The position numbers were made by a program, and so were the translations under genes. Below the pieces are notes generated by a model. It was not told the DNA's origin and did not search any database. It saw only the letters and a program-made list of their open reading frames with translations. 64,000 nt of DNA from NCBI RefSeq assembly GCF_013201545.1, contig NZ_CP053746.1, positions 892,501 through 956,500 on the forward strand. Direction: 5' to 3'. Of this stretch, positions 30,223 to 39,016 are shown piece after piece (positions within the stretch are counted from its first letter, which is position 1; each line of letters begins with the position of its first letter). This DNA comes from Pseudomonas graminis. Lineage in GTDB: Bacteria; Pseudomonadota; Gammaproteobacteria; Pseudomonadales; Pseudomonadaceae.

Positions 30223-30567
30223 CCTGCCCACCCGGCTGATGGATGCGCCGGGGCTCGTGTAAAGCAAAAGTCACGTGATCGGATGACCATCTGCGCCTAT
30301 GCTCAGGGCGCGAAACCGATTGTGCAGCGCAGGCCTTGGCCTTCGCAGGGTGCTGGCGATGAACTTAGCCACACCCGCAATGCCATACCGATACAGTTCG
30401 TGTCAGACCGGCAGCTCTACTCTGTGAGAAAAAGTACCGAGCAAAGGTAAAGCAGGGCGCAGACATCGGCGTTGCCGGGGACTAGTCTCTGATCCGCCCA
30501 CGAATTCATGTCCAATCCTGCTTTTCAGTGTCCAAAAGGCAGTTCAAGTACAAGGAAACCCGCAGCG
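30223..30567. other. Gene-free gap between panC and pgi
   Basis: About 345 bases. I find no reading frame with a family resemblance, including none resembling PanD, and no clear terminator hairpin with a U-tract. It presumably contains the pgi promoter. AAGGAA near 30552 is the pgi ribosome-binding site. Confidence 0.5.
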
Positions 30568-32232
30568 ATGGCGTACTACCGCACTCCTCATGACGTCACT
30601 ACCCTGCCCGCCTGGCAGGCGCTCAACGATCACCGCGAAGCGATGCAGAATTTCAGCATGCGCGACGCGTTCAACGCAGACCCGAAGCGTTTCGACGAAT
30701 TCACGCTCAGCAGTGCCGGTCTGTTTCTCGACTACTCGAAGAACCTCATTACCGCCGAGACCCGTCAGTTGCTGGTCAACCTGGCCAATGAAGTCGGTTT
30801 GAAAGAAGCCATCAAGGCGCAGTACGACGGCGAACTGGTCAACGCTTCGGAAGGGCGCCCTGCGCTGCACACCGCACTGCGTCGTCCGGTGGGCGACAAG
30901 CTGTTGGTCAACGGCGTCAACGTGATGCCGGAAGTGCACAAGGTGCTGAACCAGATCACTGATCTGGTCGGTCGCATCCACGACGGTCTGTGGCGTGGCT
31001 ACACCGAAAAGCCGATCACTGACGTGGTCAATATCGGGATCGGCGGCTCGTTCCTCGGTCCTGAGCTGGTGTCCGAGGCGCTGCTGTCCTACGCACAGAA
31101 AGGCGTTCGTTGCCATTACCTGGCGAACATCGACGGCACCGAGCTACACGAGCTGACTCAGAAGCTGCGCGCCGAAACCACGTTGTTCATCGTTTCGTCG
31201 AAGACGTTCACCACTCTTGAAACCCTGAAGAACGCCACTGCTGCCCGCGCCTGGTACCTCGCCCAGGGCGGGTCCGAAGCCGAGCTGTATCGCCACTTCA
31301 TCGCTGTGTCGAGCAACAACGCCGCAGCGGTTGCTTTCGGGATTCGTGAAGAAAACATCTTCCCGATGTGGGACTGGGTCGGTGGCCGCTATTCGCTGTG
31401 GTCGGCCATCGGCCTGCCGATTGCGCTGGCGATCGGCATGTCGAACTTCAAGGAGCTGTTGTCCGGCGCCTACACCATGGATCAGCACTTCCAGAACGCC
31501 GAGTTCGAAGAGAACATGCCGGTGCTGCTGGGCTTGCTGGGTATCTGGTATGGCAACTTCTGGGGCGCGCAAAGCCACGCGATCCTGCCGTACGACCACT
31601 ACCTGCGCAACATCACCAAGCACTTGCAGCAGCTGGACATGGAATCCAACGGCAAGAGCGTTCGCCAGGACGGCGTGCCAGTCAAAACCGACACGGGCCC
31701 GGTCATCTGGGGTGGCGTTGGCGCGAACGGTCAGCATGCTTACCACCAGTTGCTGCACCAAGGCACGCAAATGATCCCGGCCGACTTCATCGTGCCGATC
31801 GTCAGCTTCAACCCGGTGTCCGACCACCACCAGTGGCTGTACGCCAACTGCCTGTCCCAGAGCCAGGCGTTGATGCAGGGTAAAACCCGCCCCGAAGCGG
31901 AAGCCGAACTGCGGGCCAAGGGCGTACCGGAAGAGGAAGTGCAGCGTGTCGCGCCGCACAAGGTCATTCCGGGCAATCGTCCGAGCAACACCATTGTCGT
32001 GGAGCGCATCAGCCCTCGCCGCCTGGGCGCACTGGTCGCGATGTACGAGCACAAGGTGTTCGTGCAAAGCGTGGTCTGGGGCACGAACGCCTTCGACCAA
32101 TGGGGTGTTGAGCTGGGTAAAGAACTGGGCAAAGGCGTTTACAGCCGCCTCGTCGGCACCGACGAAACGATTGCTGAAGACGCTTCGACCCAGGGCCTGA
32201 TCAACTATTTCCGCGGTCGTCACCGCGGCTGA
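30568..32232 (+). CDS. pgi: Glucose-6-phosphate isomerase
   Basis: Interconverts glucose-6-phosphate and fructose-6-phosphate; in Pseudomonas it mainly serves gluconeogenesis and the cyclic Entner-Doudoroff flow. Signatures seen: [29 protein letters not shown], and the C-terminal motif [16 protein letters not shown] 30568 with AAGGAA upstream gives 554 residues, normal; twenty extra upstream codons are open but unsupported. A perfect 14-bp hairpin follows. Confidence 0.97.
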   Translation: MAYYRTPHDVTTLPAWQALNDHREAMQNFSMRDAFNADPKRFDEFTLSSAGLFLDYSKNLITAETRQLLVNLANEVGLKEAIKAQYDGELVNASEGRPALHTALRRPVGDKLLVNGVNVMPEVHKVLNQITDLVGRIHDGLWRGYTEKPITDVVNIGIGGSFLGPELVSEALLSYAQKGVRCHYLANIDGTELHELTQKLRAETTLFIVSSKTFTTLETLKNATAARAWYLAQGGSEAELYRHFIAVSSNNAAAVAFGIREENIFPMWDWVGGRYSLWSAIGLPIALAIGMSNFKELLSGAYTMDQHFQNAEFEENMPVLLGLLGIWYGNFWGAQSHAILPYDHYLRNITKHLQQLDMESNGKSVRQDGVPVKTDTGPVIWGGVGANGQHAYHQLLHQGTQMIPADFIVPIVSFNPVSDHHQWLYANCLSQSQALMQGKTRPEAEAELRAKGVPEEEVQRVAPHKVIPGNRPSNTIVVERISPRRLGALVAMYEHKVFVQSVVWGTNAFDQWGVELGKELGKGVYSRLVGTDETIAEDASTQGLINYFRGRHRG

Positions 32233-32253
32233 TCTGCCTTCCTGTAACACACG

Positions 32254-32292
32254 CGAAACCCGCTGCCCTCTCCCACGAGGCAGCGGGTTTCG
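32254..32292. terminator. Hairpin terminator between pgi and the unknown membrane-protein gene
   Basis: CGAAACCCGCTGCC and GGCAGCGGGTTTCG are exact reverse complements around an 11-base loop. The U-tracts are short, but the position between two convergent genes (pgi and the minus-strand gene ending at 32307) fits a shared bidirectional terminator. Confidence 0.8.
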
Positions 32293-32306
32293 TGCGTTCA
32301 GGCTGC

Positions 32307-32876
32307 TCAGTCTTCTATGTCGGGAAGCACCGTCGGATCAAGCTGAATGGTGTGCTGTGCCGGATTGCGCACGCAGATGAATTGATCGTCACGTGCCCCT
32401 TCCTTGGGGCCGACGCGACGCAGATGCATCAATGAGCCACACCAAGGACATTGCGCGGTGAGGCGATTCACCCGCAGCCGTCCAGCCTGGCTGATTTCGA
32501 TATAGTGCCGCGAGCCGAAGAAATGCTCGAATTTGCGTCGACGCAGCACGGCTGACATGGCAACGGCCATGACGGCAACGATGAATGAAAACATGAAGAA
32601 CGTTGACCACGAGCTTTGTCCGCCCAATGGCGGCTGGAACAGAGTGAAGTACAGCCCGATCAGACTGGCGACACCCGTGATGCCCCCAAAGACAGAGACG
32701 TTGCTGCTGTCAACGCTGCGGCCGCCAAATGCCGAATGGCGCTTAATGTGCAATTGCTCAGGGGTGAACGTGGAACGCTCGTTGTGACTGATGTTTACGT
32801 TGGCGCCACGGAAATCGCCGACGCCTACGTTCAGGCTGTTGTCGCCGCTTTGATCGCCATGATTGTTGTTAGGCAA
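32307..32876 (-). CDS. Unknown two-helix membrane protein with zinc-ribbon-like tail
   Basis: Not recognised as a named family. TTG start at 32876 is chosen because AGGAG lies eight bases upstream; a start 21 codons earlier (also TTG) lacks a site. The 189-residue product begins with an Asn/Gly-rich stretch (NNNHGDQSGDNSLNVGVGDF), resembling short beta-repeat N-termini. It has two transmembrane segments (VFGGITGVASLIGLYFTLF and FFMFSFIVAVMAVAMSAV), then a cytoplasmic-type tail with CPWC and a later Cys/His pair that could bind zinc. It is isolated on the minus strand between pgi and the thiolase gene. The 321 bases upstream of it hold no other gene. Confidence 0.7.
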   Translation of the reverse strand: MPNNNHGDQSGDNSLNVGVGDFRGANVNISHNERSTFTPEQLHIKRHSAFGGRSVDSSNVSVFGGITGVASLIGLYFTLFQPPLGGQSSWSTFFMFSFIVAVMAVAMSAVLRRRKFEHFFGSRHYIEISQAGRLRVNRLTAQCPWCGSLMHLRRVGPKEGARDDQFICVRNPAQHTIQLDPTVLPDIED

Positions 32877-33197
32877 AAGAGGGTCTCCTGGGACGTGGAC
32901 GCTGAAATGGCCGGCGATTGTCACTGCCTTCACCTTCAACGAAAATCAGCCCCTTCCCGGATTTGCGTGGGAACTAGAGACACACCCTGTCATATGTTTC
33001 TGTAGGAAGGATCCGCAGTCGGTCGCGGGATGACGGTGGCCTGCGCACCGTTATGATGGGGTTTAGGCGACAAAGGGCTTAAATTATCATCGTCATTCAT
33101 GCAACCATGCTTCCCTTGATGCGGCGGCCTGCCCTCTCTGTTTAGCCTCTTTACATCCGGTCCGGCGCCATGTCCTACACCACTGAGGATTCGCACC

Positions 33198-34379
33198 ATG
33201 CAAGACGTTGTAATCGTTGCCGCTACCCGCACAGCGGTGGGCAGTTTCCAGGGTTCTTTGGCGAATATTCCTGCAGTGGATCTCGGCGCTGCCGTCATCC
33301 GTCAACTGCTGGCACAGACGCGTCTGGACGGTGCGCTGGTCGATGAGGTGATCATGGGTCAGGTGCTCACCGCAGGCGCAGGCCAGAACCCTGCACGCCA
33401 GGCGGCGATCAAGGCGGGTTTGCCGTTCACAGTGCCGGCCATGACGCTGAACAAGGTCTGCGGCTCGGGCCTCAAGGCGCTCCATCTGGGCACGCAGGCG
33501 ATTCGTTGCGGCGATGCTGAGGTGATCATTGCTGGCGGCCAGGAAAGCATGAGCCTGTCCAACTATGTGATGCCGGGCGCGCGAACCGGCTTGCGCATGG
33601 GCCATGCGACGATGGTCGACACGATGATCAGCGATGGCCTGTGGGACGCGTTCAACGATTACCACATGGGCATCACGGCTGAGAACCTGGCCGATAAATA
33701 CGCCATCAGCCGTGAGGCACAGGATGCATTTGCGGCGGCGTCGCAACAGAAAGCCGCTGCTGCCATCGAGGCCGGGCGCTTCGTGGATGAAATCACCCCG
33801 ATCCTGATTCCCCAGCGCAAGGGCGACCCGCTGTCTTTCGCCACCGACGAGCAGCCGCGTGCGGGCACCACCGCTGAATCCCTGGGCAAGCTCAAGCCAG
33901 CGTTCAAAAAGGACGGCTCGGTCACGGCAGGTAATGCGTCATCGCTGAACGACGGTGCGGCCGCGGTCATTCTGATGAGTGCCCGGAAAGCAGAAGAACT
34001 GGGCTTGCCAGTGCTGGCGCGGATTGCCGCTTACGCGAATGCCGGCGTAGACCCGGCAATCATGGGCATCGGCCCGGTGAGCGCCACCCGCCGCTGCCTG
34101 GACAAGGCGGGTTGGTCGCTGGAGGCGCTGGATCTGATCGAAGCCAACGAAGCCTTCGCCGCGCAGTCCTTGTCGGTTGGCAAAGAGCTGGGCTGGGACA
34201 TGAACAAGGTCAACGTGAACGGCGGCGCTATCGCCATCGGCCACCCGATCGGCGCGTCGGGCTGCCGCGTGCTGGTGACCCTGCTCCACGAAATGATCAA
34301 ACGCGACGCGAAGAAAGGATTGGCGACGCTGTGCATTGGTGGCGGACAAGGCGTAGCGCTGGCGTTGGCCCGGTCATAA
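33198..34379 (+). CDS. Acetyl-CoA acetyltransferase (thiolase II)
   Basis: Condenses two acetyl-CoA to acetoacetyl-CoA or runs in reverse. Active-site Cys88 in [12 protein letters not shown], His349 in [14 protein letters not shown] and Cys379 in LCIGGGQG are all present; 393 residues is typical of biosynthetic thiolases (AtoB/PhaA type). The specific pathway cannot be told because no atoDA, phaB or HMG genes are adjacent. GAGGA lies just before the ATG. A REPIN-like palindrome separates it from convergent mgtA. Confidence 0.92.
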   Translation: MQDVVIVAATRTAVGSFQGSLANIPAVDLGAAVIRQLLAQTRLDGALVDEVIMGQVLTAGAGQNPARQAAIKAGLPFTVPAMTLNKVCGSGLKALHLGTQAIRCGDAEVIIAGGQESMSLSNYVMPGARTGLRMGHATMVDTMISDGLWDAFNDYHMGITAENLADKYAISREAQDAFAAASQQKAAAAIEAGRFVDEITPILIPQRKGDPLSFATDEQPRAGTTAESLGKLKPAFKKDGSVTAGNASSLNDGAAAVILMSARKAEELGLPVLARIAAYANAGVDPAIMGIGPVSATRRCLDKAGWSLEALDLIEANEAFAAQSLSVGKELGWDMNKVNVNGGAIAIGHPIGASGCRVLVTLLHEMIKRDAKKGLATLCIGGGQGVALALARS

Positions 34380-34391
34380 GAGCCTGACCGA

Positions 34392-34450
34392 GACGCAGGT
34401 GTAGGACCAGTCCCACTAAAAGCACGTGGTCAGTCAGTGGGACCTGCGTC
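34392..34450. repeat. REPIN-like palindrome between the thiolase gene and mgtA
   Basis: GTCCCAC (34410-34416) and GTGGGAC (34437-34443) flank AAAAGCACGTGGTCAGTC, nested in GACGCAGG / CCTGCGTC outer arms. The same core with two changes recurs at 42331-42362, so both belong to one dispersed family. Position between convergent stops suggests it also works as a terminator. Confidence 0.75.
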
Positions 34451-34458
34451 ACATGCAA

Positions 34459-37194
34459 TCACTGCCACCCAAACTTGCCCACATAGAAGCCCTTCACCGC
34501 CTGGGTCAGCGCCACGTAGGCGATCAGGATCAGCGGCAGGATGGCGAAGTACAGCGGGGGCAGCGCCTGGAGCTTGAAGTAGTGCGCCAGCGGGCCCATC
34601 GGCAGGAAGATGCCGACGGCCATGATCACTCCGGTCATCACCATCAACGGCATCGCCGCGCGGCTTTGCAAGAAGGGGATTTTCGGCGTGCGGATCATGT
34701 GTACGATCAGCGCCTGCGTCAGCAGGCCGACGACAAACCATCCCGACTGAAACAGGGTTTGATGCTCCGGCGTGTTCGCGCCGAACACGTACCACATGAC
34801 CGCGAACGTGGTGATGTCGAAGATCGAGCTGATCGGCCCGAAGAACAGCATGAAGCGTCCTACGTCCGCGGGCTGCCAGCGCTGAGGCTTTTTCAGCAAC
34901 TCCTCATCGACGTTATCGAAGGGAATGGCGATCTGAGAAATGTCGTACAGCAGGTTCTGCACCAGCAGGTGCATCGGCAGCATCGGCAGAAACGGGATGA
35001 ACGCACTGGCGACCAGCACCGAGAACACGTTGCCGAAATTGGAACTGGCCGTCATCTTGATGTACTTGAGCATGTTGGCGAAGGTCCGGCGCCCTTCCAG
35101 CACGCCCTCCTCCAGCACCATCAGGCTCTTCTCCAGCAGAATGATGTCGGCGGCTTCCTTGGCGATGTCCACCGCGGTGTCCACGGAAATACCGATGTCG
35201 GCGGTGCGCAGTGCAGGCGCGTCGTTGATGCCGTCGCCCATGAAACCCACCACGTGCCCGTTGGCCTTGAGCAGCCGAACGATGCGCTCCTTGTGGGAAG
35301 GCGTCAGTTTGGCAAACACGTTGGTGGTCTCTACAGCGACCGCCAGTTCAGCGTCGCTCATGCGTTCGATATCACCGCCCAGTAGCAGGCCCTGACGTTC
35401 CAGACCGACTTCGCGACAGATTTTCGCGGTGACGCGCTCGTTGTCGCCGGTGAGCACTTTCACCGCCACGCCATGCTCGGCCAGTGCCTTGAGTGCAGGC
35501 GCCGTGCTTTCCTTCGGTGGATCGAGAAACGCCACATAACCGATCAGGGTCAGGTCGCTTTCGTCAGCCAGGCCGTAGGTGTCACGACCGGCTTCCATGG
35601 CGCGCGCCGCCACCGCCACAACGCGCAGGCCTTCTTCGTTGAACGCAGCGGTGACGTTCAGAATGCGCTCGAGCAGTTCAGGCGTCAGCGCTTCTTCGGC
35701 ATCGCCATGACGCACGCGGTTGCACACGCTCAGCACTTCTTCCAGCGCGCCTTTGCAGATCAGCAGATGCGGCTCGCGCTGCTGTTGCACCACCACCGAC
35801 ATGCGCCGGCGATTGAAGTCGAACGGGACCTCATCGACCTTGCTGAACGCGGTGCCGACTTGCAGCTCGCGGTGAATCTCGACGTGCTCCAGCACCGCGA
35901 CGTCCAGCAGATTTTTCAGGCCGGTCTGGTAGTAGCTGTTGAGGTAGGCCATTTCCAGAACGTCGTCGGACTCGTCGCCCCAGACGTCGACATGGCGTGC
36001 GAGAAAAATCTTGTCCTGAGTCAGCGTGCCGGTCTTGTCGGTGCACAGCACGTCCATGGCGCCGAAGTTCTGGATGGCGTCGAGGCGCTTGACGATGACT
36101 TTCTTGCGCGACAGAAACACCGCGCCCTTGGCCAGCGTCGAAGTGACGATCATCGGCAGCATTTCCGGGGTCAGGCCGACAGCGATGGACAGCGCGAACA
36201 GCAGCGCTTCCATCCAGTCGCCCTTGGTGAAGCCGTTGATAAACAGCACCAGCGGCGCCATCACGAACATGAAGCGGATCAGCAGCCAGCTCACTTTATT
36301 GACCCCGGCCTGAAACGAGGTCGGCGCGCGGTCGGTGGCACTGACCCGCTGCGCCAGCGCCCCAAAATAGGTGTTGTTGCCGGTGGCCAGAATGACGCCC
36401 GTCGCCGCGCCGGATACTACGTTGGTGCCCATGAACAGAATGTTTTCCAAGTCCAGAGGGTTGCCCGTGTCGGCGTCCTGACGCCGCGCGAATTTCTCCA
36501 CCGGCATGGATTCGCCGGTCATCGCGGCCTGGCTGACGAACAGGTCCTTCGCGATAAGCACGCGGCAGTCCGCAGGGATCATGTCGCCGGCAGACAGCAC
36601 AATCAGGTCGCCCGGTACCAGTTGCTTGATCGGCAGCTCAACGCGTTTTTGCTTTGCGTTATCGGCAATGTCGAACGTGCTGTCGGCGCGGCGCATGACG
36701 GTCGCGGTGTTGCTGACCATCGCCTTCAGCGCGTCGGCAGCCTGATTGGAGCGCGCCTCCTGCCAGAAACGCAGCAGTGTGGAGAGCACGACCATGGAGA
36801 AAATCACCGTGGCGGCTTTCATGTCTTCGGTCAGCCACGAGATGAACGCCAGCAGGGTCAGCAGCAGGTTGAACGGGTTTTTGTAGCAGTGCCACAGGTG
36901 CACCCACCATGGCAGCGGCTGTTCGTGCTCGACTTCGTTAAGGCCGTGTTGCTCGCGCAGCTCGTGCGCTTCGGTTTCGGTGAGACCGTCGGCGTCGCTG
37001 CGCAGGCGCGCGAGCAATTCAGGCACATCACTGCTGGCGCCCCGGGTCAGGGTTTGCGCCAGGGTGGGCGGCACTTCGCGGCTGACGGTGGCGTCGGTCA
37101 CGCTGTCGAGCGTCGCCAGCCGACGAAAGTGCCGGCCGAGTTTGCGAGTGCGGACGAAGTCGGCGAGGAATTCTTTCAGGAGGGTGTACTTCAT
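34459..37194 (-). CDS. mgtA: Magnesium-translocating P-type ATPase
   Basis: P3B-type ATPase importing Mg2+. Order: actuator motif TGES, membrane motif SIAVGLTPEMLPM (helix 4), the phosphorylation site CTDKTGTLTQDK (Asp386), hinge VGFMGDGINDAPALR, and six C-terminal helices. ATG 37194 with AGGGGAC upstream gives 911 residues; a 22-residue longer start lacks support. No mgtC neighbour. The gene has a long, structured upstream region (separate entry). Confidence 0.96.
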   Translation of the reverse strand: MKYTLLKEFLADFVRTRKLGRHFRRLATLDSVTDATVSREVPPTLAQTLTRGASSDVPELLARLRSDADGLTETEAHELREQHGLNEVEHEQPLPWWVHLWHCYKNPFNLLLTLLAFISWLTEDMKAATVIFSMVVLSTLLRFWQEARSNQAADALKAMVSNTATVMRRADSTFDIADNAKQKRVELPIKQLVPGDLIVLSAGDMIPADCRVLIAKDLFVSQAAMTGESMPVEKFARRQDADTGNPLDLENILFMGTNVVSGAATGVILATGNNTYFGALAQRVSATDRAPTSFQAGVNKVSWLLIRFMFVMAPLVLFINGFTKGDWMEALLFALSIAVGLTPEMLPMIVTSTLAKGAVFLSRKKVIVKRLDAIQNFGAMDVLCTDKTGTLTQDKIFLARHVDVWGDESDDVLEMAYLNSYYQTGLKNLLDVAVLEHVEIHRELQVGTAFSKVDEVPFDFNRRRMSVVVQQQREPHLLICKGALEEVLSVCNRVRHGDAEEALTPELLERILNVTAAFNEEGLRVVAVAARAMEAGRDTYGLADESDLTLIGYVAFLDPPKESTAPALKALAEHGVAVKVLTGDNERVTAKICREVGLERQGLLLGGDIERMSDAELAVAVETTNVFAKLTPSHKERIVRLLKANGHVVGFMGDGINDAPALRTADIGISVDTAVDIAKEAADIILLEKSLMVLEEGVLEGRRTFANMLKYIKMTASSNFGNVFSVLVASAFIPFLPMLPMHLLVQNLLYDISQIAIPFDNVDEELLKKPQRWQPADVGRFMLFFGPISSIFDITTFAVMWYVFGANTPEHQTLFQSGWFVVGLLTQALIVHMIRTPKIPFLQSRAAMPLMVMTGVIMAVGIFLPMGPLAHYFKLQALPPLYFAILPLILIAYVALTQAVKGFYVGKFGWQ

Positions 37195-37500
37195 GGTTAT
37201 GTCCCCTGGACTGAAGGCTGCTGGAGCTGAAAGCACAGGAACCTGGAGCGGGTACGGCAAGCCTCAGGCGCCGCGCTCATTGATGAGCAGGCACCGCAGG
37301 CTGGCCCGCGCAGCAAAAATGCCACGCGCGTCCGATGCGCAGACGAACGACGGACGCGTCGGTCATCACGCAGGATTGGGCGTCAGGGAAAGGACAGGAA
37401 AGCGGGCTCTGATCAGAATCCGCTGGCACTGCCGCTTCTCACGTTGTCGGCGAGATAGCGGCAGTGAAAAGACTGCGCGTTATCGGGCCGAGGATTGGCC
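37195..37500 (-). promoter_or_regulatory. Structured putative 5' leader of mgtA
   Basis: On the minus strand this holds two perfect hairpins: CACTGCCGCT / AGCGGCAGTG (37427-37436 with 37457-37466) and CGCGTCCG / CGGACGCG (37327-37334 with 37351-37358). It also holds a possible 29-codon frame (ATG at 37366, stop at 37277) with no clear ribosome-binding site. mgtA leaders in enteric bacteria sense Mg2+ or proline; equivalence here is inference only. Confidence 0.45.
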
Positions 37501-37681
37501 GGTCGTTATCACCGGCTGACGTCTGTCACTCGAACAAGTACCCACTGTGGGTCTCCGCATTGGTTGAAAACGGGCGAAGAATACGCCCGGGTTTTATGAG
37601 AGTAAATCGCCAGTACGGGGGGTGTCAGGGTTATTGCGGATGTCTTCAGGGAAGGTTCAGGAACCGGGGGATGACGCCCCT

Positions 37682-37770
37682 TGTAGGAGTGAGCTTGCTC
37701 GCGATTGCGATGTGTCCGCGAAGAAGATGTCGTCTGAAACGCCGCAATCGCGAGCAAGCTCACTCCTACA
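37682..37770. repeat. REPIN: inverted pair of 28-base REP sequences
   Basis: A 28-base REP (37682-37709, starting TGTAGGAGTGAGCTTGCTCG) is the exact reverse complement of 37743-37770, separated by 33 bases. These are Pseudomonas REP sequences (GGAGTGAGCTTGCTCGCGA class). The in-frame extension of the downstream methyltransferase gene across this element is not coding. Confidence 0.9.
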
Positions 37771-37888
37771 GTTGAGTAGCAGCGTCATCACCGGCAAGCC
37801 CGCCCTGCAGGTGTCCGCAGCGTCAGTCACACCCGGCAATGCCTTGCTGATAAACTCGCACGCCCTCATTCCTGCCCCAAGGCCGAGC

Positions 37889-38905
37889 ATGTCTTCGTTG
37901 AATCAGGCGCTCAGCGTCGCCCTCGATAATCGTCAACCCCTGCTCGCGGAACTGCACGCCCAAGGCACCGACTGTTATCGCCTGTTCCACGGCAGCCAGG
38001 AAGGCGCGAGCGGGTTGACGGTCGACCGCTATGGCCCGCAGCTGCTGGTGCAGAGTTTCCACAACAGCCTGGACCTTGATTCGCTGCTGGCGCTGCATAC
38101 TGCCGTCAATGCACGGCTGGGTCTGGAACTGCTGCTGGTCTACAACGACCGCTCCCAGGGCAACTCGCGCGTCGACCGAACTGACCCGATCTACAAAGCC
38201 GACGACGCAGCGCTCGCCGATCTGGTCGGCCACGAATGGGGCCTGAATTACCGAGTGCGCGGTCGTCATGCCGGGCAGGATCCGCTGCTGTTTCTCGACC
38301 TGCGCAACGCCCGGGGCTGGGTCAAGCAACATGCCGCCGGCAAGAGCGTGCTCAACCTGTTCGCCTATACCTGCGGCGTCGGCCTGAGCGCGGCGGCGGG
38401 TGGCGCGCGCGAGGTGTGCAACCTGGATTTCGCCGAGGGCAACCTGGCCGTCGGGCGCGAGAACGGCCTGCTCAATCCGCAGCTGCCGACCATGCAGTTC
38501 GTCCAGTCCGATTATTTCCCGGCCATTCGCCAACTGGCCGGGCTGCCGATCGCTTCCCGTCGCGGCCACAAACTGCCGAGCTACGTCCGCCTTGAGCAAC
38601 GCCAGTATGATCTGGTCCTGCTGGATCCGCCGGCCTGGGCCAAGAGCGCCTTCGGCACGGTTGACCTGCTGCGCGATTACCAAAGCCTGCTGAAACCCGC
38701 GCTGCTGACCACCGCTGAAGATGGCGTGCTGATCTGCTGCAACAACCTGGCGAAGGTCAGCCTGGACGATTGGCGCGAGCAAGTGCTGCGTTGCGCGAGC
38801 AAGATTGGCCGACCCGTGCGCGACTGCCAGGTGCTGACCCCGGACGCCGACTTTCCGTCACAGGATCAACAGCCCCCGCTCAAGACATTGATCTTGCAGC
38901 TGTGA
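37889..38905 (+). CDS. Class I SAM-dependent methyltransferase (COG1092/RlmI-like)
   Basis: Rossmann-fold methyltransferase of 338 residues resembling rRNA cytosine-5 enzymes: motif I VLNLFAYTCGVGLSAAAGG, motif IV LVLLDPPAWAKS. The N-terminal region (about 1-110) has the EEHEI-like SAM methyltransferase 'central' domain but I see no clear PUA domain, so it is shorter than RlmI. The ATG at 37889 with AAGG upstream is chosen; 89 more in-frame codons run back through a REP element and are spurious. Confidence 0.85.
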   Translation: MSSLNQALSVALDNRQPLLAELHAQGTDCYRLFHGSQEGASGLTVDRYGPQLLVQSFHNSLDLDSLLALHTAVNARLGLELLLVYNDRSQGNSRVDRTDPIYKADDAALADLVGHEWGLNYRVRGRHAGQDPLLFLDLRNARGWVKQHAAGKSVLNLFAYTCGVGLSAAAGGAREVCNLDFAEGNLAVGRENGLLNPQLPTMQFVQSDYFPAIRQLAGLPIASRRGHKLPSYVRLEQRQYDLVLLDPPAWAKSAFGTVDLLRDYQSLLKPALLTTAEDGVLICCNNLAKVSLDDWREQVLRCASKIGRPVRDCQVLTPDADFPSQDQQPPLKTLILQL

Positions 38906-39016
38906 TGCTCAAACGGGCCTAAGGAAATTTCCCACAAGGATTGAAGCGACTGGATTCGGAACCAGATTGGCGTGCCATACTCCAAGGACCTCCCATCGAG
39001 AGAGTCGGCGACTTAC

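Noticed and set aside
32616..33005. Plus-strand frame opposite the unknown membrane protein
   Set aside because: The minus-strand product has two clean membrane helices, a CPWC motif and AGGAG before its start. The plus-strand frame has no such features.
37622..37888. N-terminal extension of the methyltransferase gene
   Set aside because: The extra 89 codons read straight through a REP palindrome pair (peptides such as SELARD and RASSLLQ), and AAGG lies before the ATG at 37889.
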